Origin: Puniceicoccus vermicola
Lineage (GTDB): Bacteria; Verrucomicrobiota; Verrucomicrobiia; Opitutales; Puniceicoccaceae
NCBI RefSeq assembly: GCF_014230055.1
Contig: NZ_JACHVA010000040.1
Coordinates: forward strand, 104,815-168,814
Direction: 5' to 3'
Length of the DNA stretch: 64,000 bases
In this document: positions 1 through 10,838 of the stretch, piece by piece
How the letters are laid out: each line of letters opens with the position of its first letter
Numbering within the stretch: position 1 is the stretch's first letter
Translations under genes and position numbers: made by a program
Notes under the pieces: model-generated
The model's input: only the letters and a program-made list of their open reading frames with translations
Told to the model about the DNA's origin: nothing
Databases searched by the model: none

Positions 1-1
1 A

Positions 2-502
2 CCCAGCGTTCTCATTTTCAGAGATACTCGATATTTTGGCCGGATTCTCTGGCATCGCGGACCGGAGGAACCAGATTGGTGGACTCAGGCCGGGCGCAAC
101 CTTCTCGATGATGACTACACCGAAGAGATTTTCCGCGAGAGCCTGAGAAGACGTTCCAAGACTCCCGCCAAATCGCTACTTCTGGACCAGAAACATTTTC
201 CCGGAATCGGGAATTGGATGGCAGACGAGATCCTCTGGCGGGCCGCTGTTCATCCCGAAAAGCGCGGAGGCCAACTGAGCGAAAAAGAGATCTCTGCGCT
301 CTACCAGTGCCTCCGTGAAGTATGTCGCGACGCGATGCGGGTCATTGCCCCTGACTGGTCCGACCCTCCCCAAAGTTGGCTATTTCGTCACCGCTGGAAA
401 GATGGAGGCATTTGCCCGAAAACGGAAAAACCTCTGGCCCGGATTCAGGTAGGCGGACGGACCACCTGCTACTCTCCGGCCCGACAGGGTAAAGCGCCTT
501 AA
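2..502 (+). CDS. Fpg/Nei-family DNA glycosylase, 3' part only
   Basis: C-terminal part of a bifunctional base-excision-repair glycosylase/AP lyase; the N-terminal catalytic proline lies beyond the left edge. The frame is open from base 2. The helix-two-turn-helix block is clear (LLLDQKHFPGIGNWMADEIL, about bases 179-238), followed by the usual helices that hold the DNA. The C-terminal zinc-finger region is present by position (GGIC...GGRTTCYSPARQ), but the normal CxxC/CxxC cysteines are reduced to two, so it resembles a zinc-less finger. The conserved Arg of the finger tip (GGRTT) is kept. The stop overlaps the stop of the convergent decarboxylase gene (shared TTAA at 499-502). Whether it is Fpg or Nei cannot be decided without the N terminus. 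Confidence 0.85.
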   Translation, partial: PSVLIFRDTRYFGRILWHRGPEEPDWWTQAGRNLLDDDYTEEIFRESLRRRSKTPAKSLLLDQKHFPGIGNWMADEILWRAAVHPEKRGGQLSEKEISALYQCLREVCRDAMRVIAPDWSDPPQSWLFRHRWKDGGICPKTEKPLARIQVGGRTTCYSPARQGKAP

Positions 503-1674
503 CCCAGCCTGTCCCGAAACGTCTCGTATCCGAAACGCCGCGCGGTTTCGAATTCCCCGTTCTCCCGCAGCACCGCGATGGAGGGAAGCTGAATCCCGTT
601 AAAGGTGGTATTCTTCACCATGGTATAATGACCCATGTCTCCGAATACGATTCGGTCGCCAACCTCGAGAGGTTGATCGAAAGAATATTCTCCGATCACG
701 TCGCCAGCCAGGCAGGTCAGCCCCCCGAGACGATAGGTATAGGGCTTCTCATTGGGCCGAGCGGCTCCGTAGATTTCGGGTCGATAGGGCATTTCGAGGA
801 CATCGGGCATGTGCGCCGTGACCGATGTATCCAAAATCACATTGCGACCGTGATTCTCTGTGATATCGAGAACCGTGGTCACCAAGACTCCGGTGTTCAA
901 GCCGAAGGCCTCGCCCGGCTCCAAGTAAACCTTTAGCCCCGTTTTTTCGCGGAACTCCCGAACGATCCGGATGAGTCGATCAATATCATAATCGTCTCGG
1001 GTGACGTGATGCCCTCCTCCGAAATTGATCCATTTCAGATGAGGAAAGCACCAGCCAAATTTTTCTACCACAACTGCCAAAGTCCTCTCCAAGGCATCAG
1101 AATTATGCTCACAGAGAGTGTGAAAATGCAGGCCGTCGATCCCCTCCAAAGAGGCCTCGGACAACTCTTCCGAGCGGATCCCCAAGCGCGAGCCCGGTGA
1201 GCACGGATCATAGAGAGGAGTGTGCCCCTCGGAATGTTCAGGATTCACCCGCAACCCGAAATCGATGGAACCATTTCCCTCCCGGGCAAACTCGATCCAA
1301 CGATCCTTTTGCGACAGCGAGTTGAAGACCACGTGATTCACCAGGGGCAGGGATACCTCAAAATCCTCTTTGCGGTAGGCCGGCGCAAAGATGTGAACCT
1401 CTCCACCCACTTCTTCGCGGGCGAGTTGTGCCTCGTGAGGCGAACTCGCACAGGCCCCATCGACATATTGTCCAACGAGTGGGAGCAGAGGGCGGCAGGC
1501 AAAGCCTTTCAGTGCCAGCAACACCGTCGCCCCACTCTCGTCCTTCACCCGGCGCAGCTTCTCGAGATTCTCCCGAAAAGCCCTCTCCACCATGACGTAG
1601 GACGGGCTATCCGACTCGCGAAGAATGAGTTTCAGCTCATCGCCAGTCGGAAAGTGAATGGGAATATCGCTCAA
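499..1674 (-). CDS. nspC: Carboxynorspermidine/carboxyspermidine decarboxylase
   Basis: PLP-dependent fold-III decarboxylase that removes CO2 from carboxynorspermidine or carboxyspermidine to give norspermidine or spermidine. Visible features: the PLP-lysine region LLALKGFA, the family stretch FGLRVNPEHSEGHTPLYDPC, the glycine-rich phosphate-binding NFGGGHH and EPGEAFG. I place the start at a TTG at 1674 (391 aa), whose TTGA overlaps the stop of the upstream dehydrogenase. A GGAG lies about 8 bases upstream. No suitable ATG exists before the conserved N terminus, and the frame continues open to 1866 only inside the upstream gene. It sits directly downstream of the dehydrogenase that makes its substrate and near speA. 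Which triamine is made depends on the diamine supplied and cannot be read from sequence. Confidence 0.92.
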   Translation of the reverse strand: MSDIPIHFPTGDELKLILRESDSPSYVMVERAFRENLEKLRRVKDESGATVLLALKGFACRPLLPLVGQYVDGACASSPHEAQLAREEVGGEVHIFAPAYRKEDFEVSLPLVNHVVFNSLSQKDRWIEFAREGNGSIDFGLRVNPEHSEGHTPLYDPCSPGSRLGIRSEELSEASLEGIDGLHFHTLCEHNSDALERTLAVVVEKFGWCFPHLKWINFGGGHHVTRDDYDIDRLIRIVREFREKTGLKVYLEPGEAFGLNTGVLVTTVLDITENHGRNVILDTSVTAHMPDVLEMPYRPEIYGAARPNEKPYTYRLGGLTCLAGDVIGEYSFDQPLEVGDRIVFGDMGHYTMVKNTTFNGIQLPSIAVLRENGEFETARRFGYETFRDRLG

Positions 1675-2855
1675 ACCGGGATCTCCACGCGAGTCCAGGG
1701 AAGGCCGTACTGGTTCAAGTCTTCCATGAAAGGATCCGGATCCATTTGCTCCATGTTGAAGACGCCTTCTCCGCTCCACTTTCCGGTAAGCATCATCTTG
1801 GCACCGATCATTGCCGGGACGCCAGTCGTGTAGGAGATGGCCTGAGACTTCACCTCCTTGTAGCAATCCTCGTGATTGCAGATGTTGTAGACGTAGACCT
1901 TTTTGCGCTCTCCGTCACGAACCCCGTCAGCGATACATCCGATGCAAGTGCGCCCTTTGGTCAATGGACCGAGGCTGGCGGGATCGGGAAGGACGGCTTT
2001 GAGGAACTGGAGAGGAATGATCTGCTGCCCCTGATACTCGACCGGATCAATCCGGGTCATCCCGACATTCTGCAAGACCTCGAGGTGCTTCAGATAATTG
2101 TCGGAAAAAGTCATCCAGAACCGGGCCGATTTCAGGCCTTGGATGTTCTTGGTCAAAGACTCCAACTCTTCGTGATACATCCGGTAGATGTTCATCGGCC
2201 CAATGCCTTCCGGGAAATCGAAGCTATTCTTGGTCGAAAGCGCCGGCGTCTCGACCCACTCCCCATTTTCGAAGTGGCGGCAAGGAGCGGTGACCTCGCG
2301 GATATTGATCTCGGGATTAAAGTTGGTCGCGAAGGGCATCCCGTGGTTGCCCGCATTCGCGTCGATGATGTCGAGCTCGTGAATCTCCTCAAAGTCGTGC
2401 TTCGCCATCCAGGCGGTGAAGACGTTGGTCACGCCAGGATCGAACCCGGAGCCGAGAAGTGCCATCAAACCCTTCTCCTTAAAACGCTCTTGATATGCCC
2501 ACTGCCAAGAATACTCAAACTTCGCGGTTTCCGGCGGCTCATAGTTGGCCGTATCGAGGTAATTGACTCCCGCAGCGAGGCAGGCATCCATGATCGAAAG
2601 ATCCTGATAAGGCAGGGCCACATTGATCACCAGATCCGGCTTCTCCTTCTCGAGAAATGCGGTCAGAGCCGGGACGTCATCGGCATCGATCTGCGCTGTG
2701 CGCACGTCGCGGCCAATCTCAGCGGCAATTGCCTTGCACTTCGACTCCGTGCGGCTAGCCAGAACGATTTCTTCGAAAACTTCGGGCACTTGCGCGCACT
2801 TGTGAGCGACGACACCGCCGACACCTCCAGCACCAATAATGATCACTTTTGCCAT
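1671..2855 (-). CDS. Carboxy(nor)spermidine dehydrogenase, saccharopine dehydrogenase family
   Basis: 394-residue NAD(P)H-dependent enzyme of the saccharopine dehydrogenase/Lys1 family. In bacteria with the alternative polyamine route it condenses aspartate beta-semialdehyde with putrescine or diaminopropane to carboxy(nor)spermidine. The N terminus is a Rossmann motif (VIIIGAGGVGGVVAH), followed by family stretches such as YLDTANYEPPE and ALLGSGFDPGVTNVF. The gene overlaps its downstream neighbour, the decarboxylase, by four bases, which fixes the functional assignment better than family membership alone. ATG start at 2855. A gap of 142 bp separates it from speA upstream. Confidence 0.9.
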   Translation of the reverse strand: MAKVIIIGAGGVGGVVAHKCAQVPEVFEEIVLASRTESKCKAIAAEIGRDVRTAQIDADDVPALTAFLEKEKPDLVINVALPYQDLSIMDACLAAGVNYLDTANYEPPETAKFEYSWQWAYQERFKEKGLMALLGSGFDPGVTNVFTAWMAKHDFEEIHELDIIDANAGNHGMPFATNFNPEINIREVTAPCRHFENGEWVETPALSTKNSFDFPEGIGPMNIYRMYHEELESLTKNIQGLKSARFWMTFSDNYLKHLEVLQNVGMTRIDPVEYQGQQIIPLQFLKAVLPDPASLGPLTKGRTCIGCIADGVRDGERKKVYVYNICNHEDCYKEVKSQAISYTTGVPAMIGAKMMLTGKWSGEGVFNMEQMDPDPFMEDLNQYGLPWTRVEIPV

Positions 2856-2997
2856 ACAACACGGCTAACAGTTTGTAGCCTCTTCGCCAAGAGGAAGAAT
2901 CGGTTAAATATTCAGCACCGTTACGGAACCGGTACACATGGTAGGCCGCAGAAAAATGGACCACCTAGGAAAGCGGATGGGGCGAAACCTCCTCCGC

Positions 2998-4926
2998 CTA
3001 CTCTTCGAAGTAAGTGTAACCGCGCAGCGTATCCTCGAAAGTCTTCACGATCGAACGCCGCTCATCGACATCGATATCTCCCGAGCGCACCGCCCGCTCA
3101 ACCGACGCACGAAAACGCGAAGAAACCTGCTTCGGGTCGTATTCGACGTAAGAAAGAACGTCGGCAATGGAGTCGCCTTCAATTTCGCGGTCCACTTCAA
3201 AATCGCCGCCCTTCCCCATTCTCACGCTCACTACATGAGTATCGCCGAGAAGATTGTGCAGATCGCCCAAAGTCTCTTGGTACGCTCCAACGAGGAAGAC
3301 CCCGAGCAGATACTTCTCCTGATCCCGCGGTTCGTGAACCGCCAGAGTGCGGCGGATGCGGCCCGATTCGACAAAACGGTCCACTTTCCCATCACAATCA
3401 CAGGTAATGTCCGAAAGGATCGCCCGGCGGCTCGGCTCCTCGTTGAGACGCTCAATAGGCACAACCGGAAACACTTGGTCAATCGCCCAGGCATCGGGCA
3501 GCGACTGAAAGAGGCTGAAATTTCCGTAGTAAATATCGGCGAGGAAAGACTCCAACCCGAGAAGCTCCTCCGGCACCTCGTCCTCATCCATTTGCGAACA
3601 AAGCTTCCAAATCTTCGAAAGATTGTCCCAAAAAATTTTCTCTCCGAGACTCCGATCGCGCAGCCCGAGCGCTCCCGCCTGGAAAAGCTGGCGAATCTCG
3701 TCCCGGTAGTAGAAGGCATCGTTGTAACACTCCTGCAGATTCTCGTCGTTCAAGGCGCGGCCAACCTCCAGAGAATTGCGAAGCAGGTAGTGCGCATCTT
3801 GCGGCACCTCCGACTCGTCAAGATCCGGCTCAAAACGATTCACATCGAGGACGTCGACCAACAAGACGGAATAATAGGCCACGGTCGCCCGGCCGGACTC
3901 CGACACGATGGTTGGATGATCCACCTTGGAGAGATCCATCTGGTGCTTCACCGTTTCGATAACGTCGCGGCAATACTCTTGGATCGTGTAGTTCCGACTG
4001 CCTCCACTCTTTGATTGGGAGCCCTCATAATCGATCGCCAGCCCCCCACCAATATCGAGCGTCCCCATCGGCGCCCCCTCCTCGATCAGCCCGACGTAAA
4101 CCCGGCAGGCTTCGGTCAGGGAAGTACGGATATCCCGAATATCCGGAACTTGAGATCCCAAGTGATAGTGCAGGAGCTGCACACAATCGAGATACCCCGA
4201 TTCCCGGAAGCGATCAATGCAGTCCATCAACTGACCGGCGTTGAGCCCGAAGACACTACGATCCCCACCGGAATCCTTCCAGTGACCACTACCACAAGAG
4301 GAAAGGCGAACCCGGACACCAACCTTCGGGCGAATCCCCAACCGCTTGGCCGTCTCGATGATCAGATTGACCTCGATCGGAGTCTCGATGACGAAAACGC
4401 AGTCAATCCCGATTCGGCGGGCGTAAAGGCCCAACTCGATAAAGCGCTCATCCTTGTAGCCATTGCAAATGAGGAGATCTCCCGGGTTCTTCAGGTAGGC
4501 AAGAGCGGCAATGAGCTCAGCCTTGCTTCCCGCCTCAAGCCCGTGGCCGTATCGGGCGCCATAGGTGCAGACCTCGTCGATCACTTGCTCCTGCTGGTTC
4601 ACCTTAACCGGGTAGACTCCACGGTATCTTCCTCCGTAGGAATATTCTTCGATCGCCTCGTTAAATCCTGAATTCAGTTCGTGAATCTGCTGGTCGAGCA
4701 ATTCGGGAAACCGCAGGAGAACGGGCATCGAAATTCCCCGCTTCCGCAATCCCTCTACCACCCTCGGCAAAGAAAGGCGGGATCCATCATTCTCCCCTTT
4801 AGGACAGAGGACCACATCCCCCTCCTCAGATACGTCAAAATAACCACCACTCCATTCGCGAACACCATAAAGGGCGGCAGAGTCTTCGGAGGTCCAGGAC
4901 TGGGAATCCATCTCGGGGGAATTCAT
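2998..4926 (-). CDS. speA: Biosynthetic arginine decarboxylase
   Basis: PLP-dependent fold-III arginine decarboxylase making agmatine, the entry to putrescine. About 642 aa from the ATG at 4926, close to the usual 630-660. Visible motifs: PLP lysine in GVYPVKVNQQ, HLGSQVPD, the glycine-rich LDIGGGLAIDYEG, and the C-terminal barrel with SDITCDCDGKVD. The frame can be extended to a TTG at 4971, but the ATG at 4926, preceded by a weak GAAAG, fits the family length better; a second ATG lies at 4911. It leads the minus-strand polyamine cluster with the carboxy(nor)spermidine dehydrogenase and decarboxylase. The agmatine-to-putrescine genes are not in this window. Confidence 0.95.
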   Translation of the reverse strand: MNSPEMDSQSWTSEDSAALYGVREWSGGYFDVSEEGDVVLCPKGENDGSRLSLPRVVEGLRKRGISMPVLLRFPELLDQQIHELNSGFNEAIEEYSYGGRYRGVYPVKVNQQEQVIDEVCTYGARYGHGLEAGSKAELIAALAYLKNPGDLLICNGYKDERFIELGLYARRIGIDCVFVIETPIEVNLIIETAKRLGIRPKVGVRVRLSSCGSGHWKDSGGDRSVFGLNAGQLMDCIDRFRESGYLDCVQLLHYHLGSQVPDIRDIRTSLTEACRVYVGLIEEGAPMGTLDIGGGLAIDYEGSQSKSGGSRNYTIQEYCRDVIETVKHQMDLSKVDHPTIVSESGRATVAYYSVLLVDVLDVNRFEPDLDESEVPQDAHYLLRNSLEVGRALNDENLQECYNDAFYYRDEIRQLFQAGALGLRDRSLGEKIFWDNLSKIWKLCSQMDEDEVPEELLGLESFLADIYYGNFSLFQSLPDAWAIDQVFPVVPIERLNEEPSRRAILSDITCDCDGKVDRFVESGRIRRTLAVHEPRDQEKYLLGVFLVGAYQETLGDLHNLLGDTHVVSVRMGKGGDFEVDREIEGDSIADVLSYVEYDPKQVSSRFRASVERAVRSGDIDVDERRSIVKTFEDTLRGYTYFEE

Positions 4927-5018
4927 TTCTTTCACTCGACAACGATCAGTGCAATCCGACCGGATTCGCAAGCGCTAACACCAATTCCCTTTCCAACCTC
5001 AGCTTGCGTCTACGCAAT

Positions 5019-5978
5019 CTATTGATTCCCAACCAAGTTCATCGCCACCTGCAACCAAAGCGGTGTGGTGATCACTGACACCAGCAAGGTGGAAACGACC
5101 ACTCGGACCGCCACATCCTGACGCCCTCCGTAAAACCCGGTCACGACAACGGGAAACAAACCGGCAGGCATCGCCGCTTGGATGGCAACGACCCGTTTCA
5201 GTTCGACGGGAAGAGGGAGAAAATAGGCGGCAGCCAGAAAGAAAACCGGGAGTAACCCCAATCGCAGCAAGCAAGCACCGGTCACGACATTCCAGCCGGA
5301 GCGAAACGCATCGCGGGTGAGGAGTCCACCGATCGCACAGCCTGCGAGAATGATTCCCATCGGGACGGCAATCTCGGCGAGATATTCGAGAAACTGCTCT
5401 ACCCAGTTCGGCAAGGTGGCGTAAATTCCCGAGTAGTTGAGGACGAGAGCGAGAACGAGGGCGATGAGAGGCGGATTGATGACGCGCCGAAAACCTTCGC
5501 GATTGAAAATTCCCTGAAGGATCAGGACGCCGACCGTCCAAAAGGCAAGGTCCACGCCGACGTTGTGCACGAAGAGGATGGCCAAGGTCCCGTCATTTTG
5601 CCCGTAAAAGGCAAAGACCAACGGAATCGGCAGGTAGCCGTAATTGTAAATTCCGGTGGTGAAGGAGAATGCGCGGCGGCCCTTGCCCAGTTTCAACCGG
5701 AACATCGGAGCGCAGATCCATGCGACACCAAAGCCGAGAAGAACGGTGAGAAAACCCGTCGCGATCGACACCCCGACGACTCCTACATTTTCCACGGCAG
5801 GCGTCGGCCCCACCGCACCCAGAATCAACGCCGGGTAAAAGATGGTGACGATCACCCGCATCAGAGGGCTCTCCGCCTCAGCGGGCAGGAGGTTGCTCTT
5901 GCGGAGGAAGATCCCCAAGCCGACCAGAAGGAACACGGGGAGGGTCACCCCCAGTATTCCAAGAAAAGAGCCGGTCAT
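5019..5978 (-). CDS. AEC-family (auxin efflux carrier-like) transporter
   Basis: 319-residue inner-membrane protein with about ten hydrophobic segments, typical of the AEC/BASS-like secondary carriers that move organic anions or small metabolites. Characteristic pieces are the N-terminal LPVFLLVGLGIFLRKSNLL, the mid-chain YGYLPIPLVFAFYGQ, and the C-terminal AAMPAGLFPVVVTGFYGG. Substrate cannot be inferred. It lies 30 bp downstream of cysN on the same strand and may be co-transcribed. A role in sulfur compound transport is possible from position only. Confidence 0.8.
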   Translation of the reverse strand: MTGSFLGILGVTLPVFLLVGLGIFLRKSNLLPAEAESPLMRVIVTIFYPALILGAVGPTPAVENVGVVGVSIATGFLTVLLGFGVAWICAPMFRLKLGKGRRAFSFTTGIYNYGYLPIPLVFAFYGQNDGTLAILFVHNVGVDLAFWTVGVLILQGIFNREGFRRVINPPLIALVLALVLNYSGIYATLPNWVEQFLEYLAEIAVPMGIILAGCAIGGLLTRDAFRSGWNVVTGACLLRLGLLPVFFLAAAYFLPLPVELKRVVAIQAAMPAGLFPVVVTGFYGGRQDVAVRVVVSTLLVSVITTPLWLQVAMNLVGNQ

Positions 5979-6008
5979 ACTCGGCCGTGAATCTGAGACA
6001 AAAACCGA

Positions 6009-7280
6009 TTACCGGATCATTCCGGCAGCCACGGTCTTGTTCGTGAACTCGTCGATCAGGATGAAACTTCCCGTGAAGCGATTGCGTCCGTATGAATCGA
6101 AGAACAAGGGCTCCGAAGTGCGGAGCTGGACACGGGCGATGTCGTTCATCCCAATGTTCAGATCCGACTCAATCTTGTGCAGATTGTTGATGTCTACCTT
6201 GTACTTGATCCCCTTGACCATCGCCTTCGCCGTCTTCGTCGTGTGGCGGATGATGTACTTCCCGCGGGTCTGCAGAGTGTTATCCGAAGAGAACCAGCAA
6301 ATCATGGCGTCAATGTCCTGACTCACCTGCGGCTGGTTATTCGGCTTCACGATCATGTCGCCCCGACTGATGTCGATCTCGTTCTCGAGACGGATCGCGA
6401 CGGACATCGGCGAAAAGGCTTCATCGACTTCCTCTTCGAATCGATCAATTGAGCGGATTTTCGAAGAGAAACCGGAGGGCAACACCGTAACCTCGTCGCC
6501 GGGCTTGAAAACCCCGCCGGCGATGCGACCACCATACCCCCGATAATCGTGATACTTCTCGGAATGCGGGCGGATCACCCATTGAACCGGGAAGCGGGCA
6601 TCGACGTGATTCGCATCCGAACCGATATAGACCGTCTCCAAATGGTAGAGAAGCGGTGAGCCTTCATACCAAGGCATGTTCTCGGAACGACGGACCACAT
6701 TGTCTCCATGCAAAGCACTGATGGGGATGAAGGTCATCTCCTTGATGTCCAGCCGCGACGCAAAGTCGGAGAACTGCTTCACGATTTCGTTGTAGCGTTC
6801 TTCCGAATAGTCGACGAGGTCCATCTTGTTGATGCAGAGGACCACGTGCTCGATACGAAGAAGCGAAGCGATGAAGGAGTGGCGGCAAGTTTGCTCGATC
6901 ACTCCCTTGCGGGCATCAATGAGGATGATCGCCAGATTTGCGGTCGAGGCCCCCGTCACCATGTTCCGGGTGTATTGAATGTGCCCCGGGGTGTCCGCGA
7001 TGATGAACTTGCGCTTGGGAGTCGCGAAGTAGCGATAGGCCACGTCGATCGTGATCCCCTGCTCCCGCTCGGCCCGCAATCCATCTGTGAGAAGGGCCAA
7101 ATTGACATTGGCGTCCCCCCGCTGGTGGCTGCTGCGTTCGATCGCCTCCAACTGATCTTCAAAGATCGTCTTGGTATCGTACATGAGCCGCCCAATGAGC
7201 GTGCTCTTACCATCGTCGACACTCCCTGCAGTCGTAAACCGCAGGAGGTCCATATCCATGTATCCGTCGTCAGTAGACAT
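6009..7280 (-). CDS. cysN: Sulfate adenylyltransferase subunit 1 (GTPase)
   Basis: GTPase subunit of ATP sulfurylase, coupling GTP hydrolysis to adenosine 5'-phosphosulfate synthesis by CysD. The order of G motifs is clear: GSVDDGKSTLIGRL (P-loop), ADTPGHIQYTRNM, and INKMDLVDY, followed by EF-Tu-like domains II and III. At 423 aa it is a stand-alone CysN without the fused CysC kinase found in CysNC proteins; a separate cysC lies upstream. The ATG at 7280 shares one base with the cysD stop (TGATG), which indicates translational coupling; a TTG one codon earlier is less likely. Confidence 0.96.
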   Translation of the reverse strand: MSTDDGYMDMDLLRFTTAGSVDDGKSTLIGRLMYDTKTIFEDQLEAIERSSHQRGDANVNLALLTDGLRAEREQGITIDVAYRYFATPKRKFIIADTPGHIQYTRNMVTGASTANLAIILIDARKGVIEQTCRHSFIASLLRIEHVVLCINKMDLVDYSEERYNEIVKQFSDFASRLDIKEMTFIPISALHGDNVVRRSENMPWYEGSPLLYHLETVYIGSDANHVDARFPVQWVIRPHSEKYHDYRGYGGRIAGGVFKPGDEVTVLPSGFSSKIRSIDRFEEEVDEAFSPMSVAIRLENEIDISRGDMIVKPNNQPQVSQDIDAMICWFSSDNTLQTRGKYIIRHTTKTAKAMVKGIKYKVDINNLHKIESDLNIGMNDIARVQLRTSEPLFFDSYGRNRFTGSFILIDEFTNKTVAAGMIR

Positions 7281-8188
7281 CAAAAATACCCTTCCTTTTT
7301 ACGATCTTCCATCGCCGATTCGGAACGCTTGTCGTCGGCGCGGCCACCGCGCTCAGTCTGACGAGCCGAGGCAACTTCCTCGATAATCTTTTCCAAAGTG
7401 TCAGCAGTCGACTCCACCGCACCGGTGCAGGTGGCGTCGCCCACGGTCCGGAAACGGACGATGCGCTTCTCGGGCTTCTCGTCATCTCGGAGAGTGAGAA
7501 ACTCGTTGTTGGCGAGAAGAACACCTTCCCGCTCGATCACCTCACGCTCGTGAGAGAAGTAGATCGATGGGATCGGAATCTCTTCGCGGAGGATGTATTG
7601 CCACACATCCATCTCGGTCCAATTCGACAACGGGAAGACACGGAAATGCTCCCCTTGCGACTTGCGGGCGTTGAAAAGATTCCAGAGCTCGGGGCGCTGG
7701 TTCTTCGGATCCCACTGGCCAAATTCGTCCCGGTGGGAGAAGAAACGTTCCTTCGCGCGGGCCTTTTCCTCGTCGCGACGGGCACCCCCAACGGCGGCAT
7801 CGAACCGATTTTCCTCAATCGCATCCAGGAGAGTGACGGTCTGCAGCGCGTTGCGGCTAGCATTCGGACCCTTCTCTTCTACGGCACGACCCTGGTCGAT
7901 CGAATCCTGCACGGAAGCGACGATGAGCTGTCCGCCGATATCCTTGATGAACTGGTCGCGAAACTCGATGGTTTCCGGGAAATTATGGCCGGTATCAACG
8001 TGCATGAACGGCATCGGTGGACGCGCGGGCCAGAACGCTTTCTGCGCGAGCCGTGCGACCACGATGGAGTCTTTCCCCCCTGAAAAGAGGATTACCGGCC
8101 GCTCGAACTGGGCAGCAGTCTCACGGAGGACGAAAATCGCCTCCGATTCAAGCTGCTCCAAATGACGGATCTTATAAGAGACACTCAT
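7280..8188 (-). CDS. cysD: Sulfate adenylyltransferase subunit 2
   Basis: 302-residue catalytic subunit of ATP sulfurylase (PAPS reductase-like PP-loop superfamily), forming APS from ATP and sulfate with CysN. The PP-loop VILFSGGKDSIVVARLA, the conserved VDTGHNFPET and ARRDEEKARAKERFFSHRD are all present, as is the C-terminal GDATCTGA stretch. ATG at 8188. A non-coding interval of 187 bp separates it from cysC, so cysDN probably has its own promoter. cysN follows with a one-base overlap. Confidence 0.97.
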   Translation of the reverse strand: MSVSYKIRHLEQLESEAIFVLRETAAQFERPVILFSGGKDSIVVARLAQKAFWPARPPMPFMHVDTGHNFPETIEFRDQFIKDIGGQLIVASVQDSIDQGRAVEEKGPNASRNALQTVTLLDAIEENRFDAAVGGARRDEEKARAKERFFSHRDEFGQWDPKNQRPELWNLFNARKSQGEHFRVFPLSNWTEMDVWQYILREEIPIPSIYFSHEREVIEREGVLLANNEFLTLRDDEKPEKRIVRFRTVGDATCTGAVESTADTLEKIIEEVASARQTERGGRADDKRSESAMEDRKKEGYF

Positions 8189-8375
8189 GAAAAAGGCGGA
8201 GAAAACCAGAACTATGGGTGGGGGAAAAGGAAAAAAGGCCGCCGCTCCCCCGAGAGAACGCGGAATCCTACCGAATAAGAGCCCTATTCCCAGCTTTCAT
8301 CGACCAAACAAGGCCTTTACGGATCCAGTAGGCAACCCTCCCTATCCGTCGCGTTTCCCTTGGATCTAAACGGAG

Positions 8376-8987
8376 CTATGAAACAGTTGGCTGGACTCGC
8401 TCGCGAAGAATCGTGAGCAAACGCTTGGCGGAGTCTTCGGCGGATTCCGATTCGGTATCGAGAATGATGACGTTTCCGCCCTCAGGCTCTTCAAATCCGG
8501 AATCCTTCCCCGTAAATTGCTTCACGCCACCTTGCGCAGCCTTGGCGTAGAGCCCTTTGACATCCCGTCGGGCACACTCCTCGAAAGAGGCTTTGACGTA
8601 GACTTCGATAAAATCTTCGGCCCCGACAATCGAACGAGCCATCTCCCGAAGCTCCTTCTTCGGGGTGATAAACGAAGCCAAGGTCACGACACCAGCTTCC
8701 TTCAGGAGCTTGGCGACTTCGGAGATCCGGCGAATGTTTTCCAACCGATCCTCATCGGAGAAGCCCAAATTCTGATTCAGCCCACTGCGGATATTATCCC
8801 CGTCGAGAATCTGAGTCATTCTCCCGTCTTCGTGCAGAGCGCGTTCGACTAGATTGGCAATGGTGCTCTTACCGGAACCGGAGAGACCGTAGAGCCAGAC
8901 GACTACTGATCGTTGTCCGAGCAGTCGTTGCTTATCATCCCGTCCCAAAAGACGGTCGAAGACGGGATGAATATTCTCCTGAGACAT
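8376..8987 (-). CDS. cysC: Adenylyl-sulfate kinase
   Basis: 203-residue APS kinase that phosphorylates APS to PAPS, the donor for sulfate reduction or for sulfotransferases. It carries a P-loop (LYGLSGSGKSTIANL), the DGDNIRSGLNQNLGFS substrate loop and the ENIRRISEVAKLL helix. It starts only 3 bp after the pyrG stop and so probably rides on the pyrG transcript, while cysDN lie 187 bp downstream. The split cysC / cysD / cysN arrangement is complete for PAPS synthesis; no PAPS reductase or sulfotransferase is present in the window. Confidence 0.96.
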   Translation of the reverse strand: MSQENIHPVFDRLLGRDDKQRLLGQRSVVVWLYGLSGSGKSTIANLVERALHEDGRMTQILDGDNIRSGLNQNLGFSDEDRLENIRRISEVAKLLKEAGVVTLASFITPKKELREMARSIVGAEDFIEVYVKASFEECARRDVKGLYAKAAQGGVKQFTGKDSGFEEPEGGNVIILDTESESAEDSAKRLLTILRERVQPTVS

Positions 8988-8990
8988 TGA

Positions 8991-10706
<1,716 letters not shown>

Positions 10707-10838
10707 TCAATTTCTCCCAGCCCCCCAGAACCTGCCGATTCCGCCCACTCTCGATACTTCGAAAGTTAAATGTAAAAATGCGTCCAAGCCCCACCAATAG
10801 TTGGCCAAACAGGCCTTCTTCCATCTATAAATGCGGCA

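Noticed and set aside
1746..3407. Open frame of 553 codons on the plus strand
   Set aside because: Lies antisense to the dehydrogenase and speA genes; composition (Arg/His/Leu-rich, no motifs) is that of a reverse-frame shadow.
8187..8369. Lys-rich open frame in the cysC-cysD interval
   Set aside because: Starts in the antisense of the cysD start codon; no RBS; probably promoter or leader sequence.
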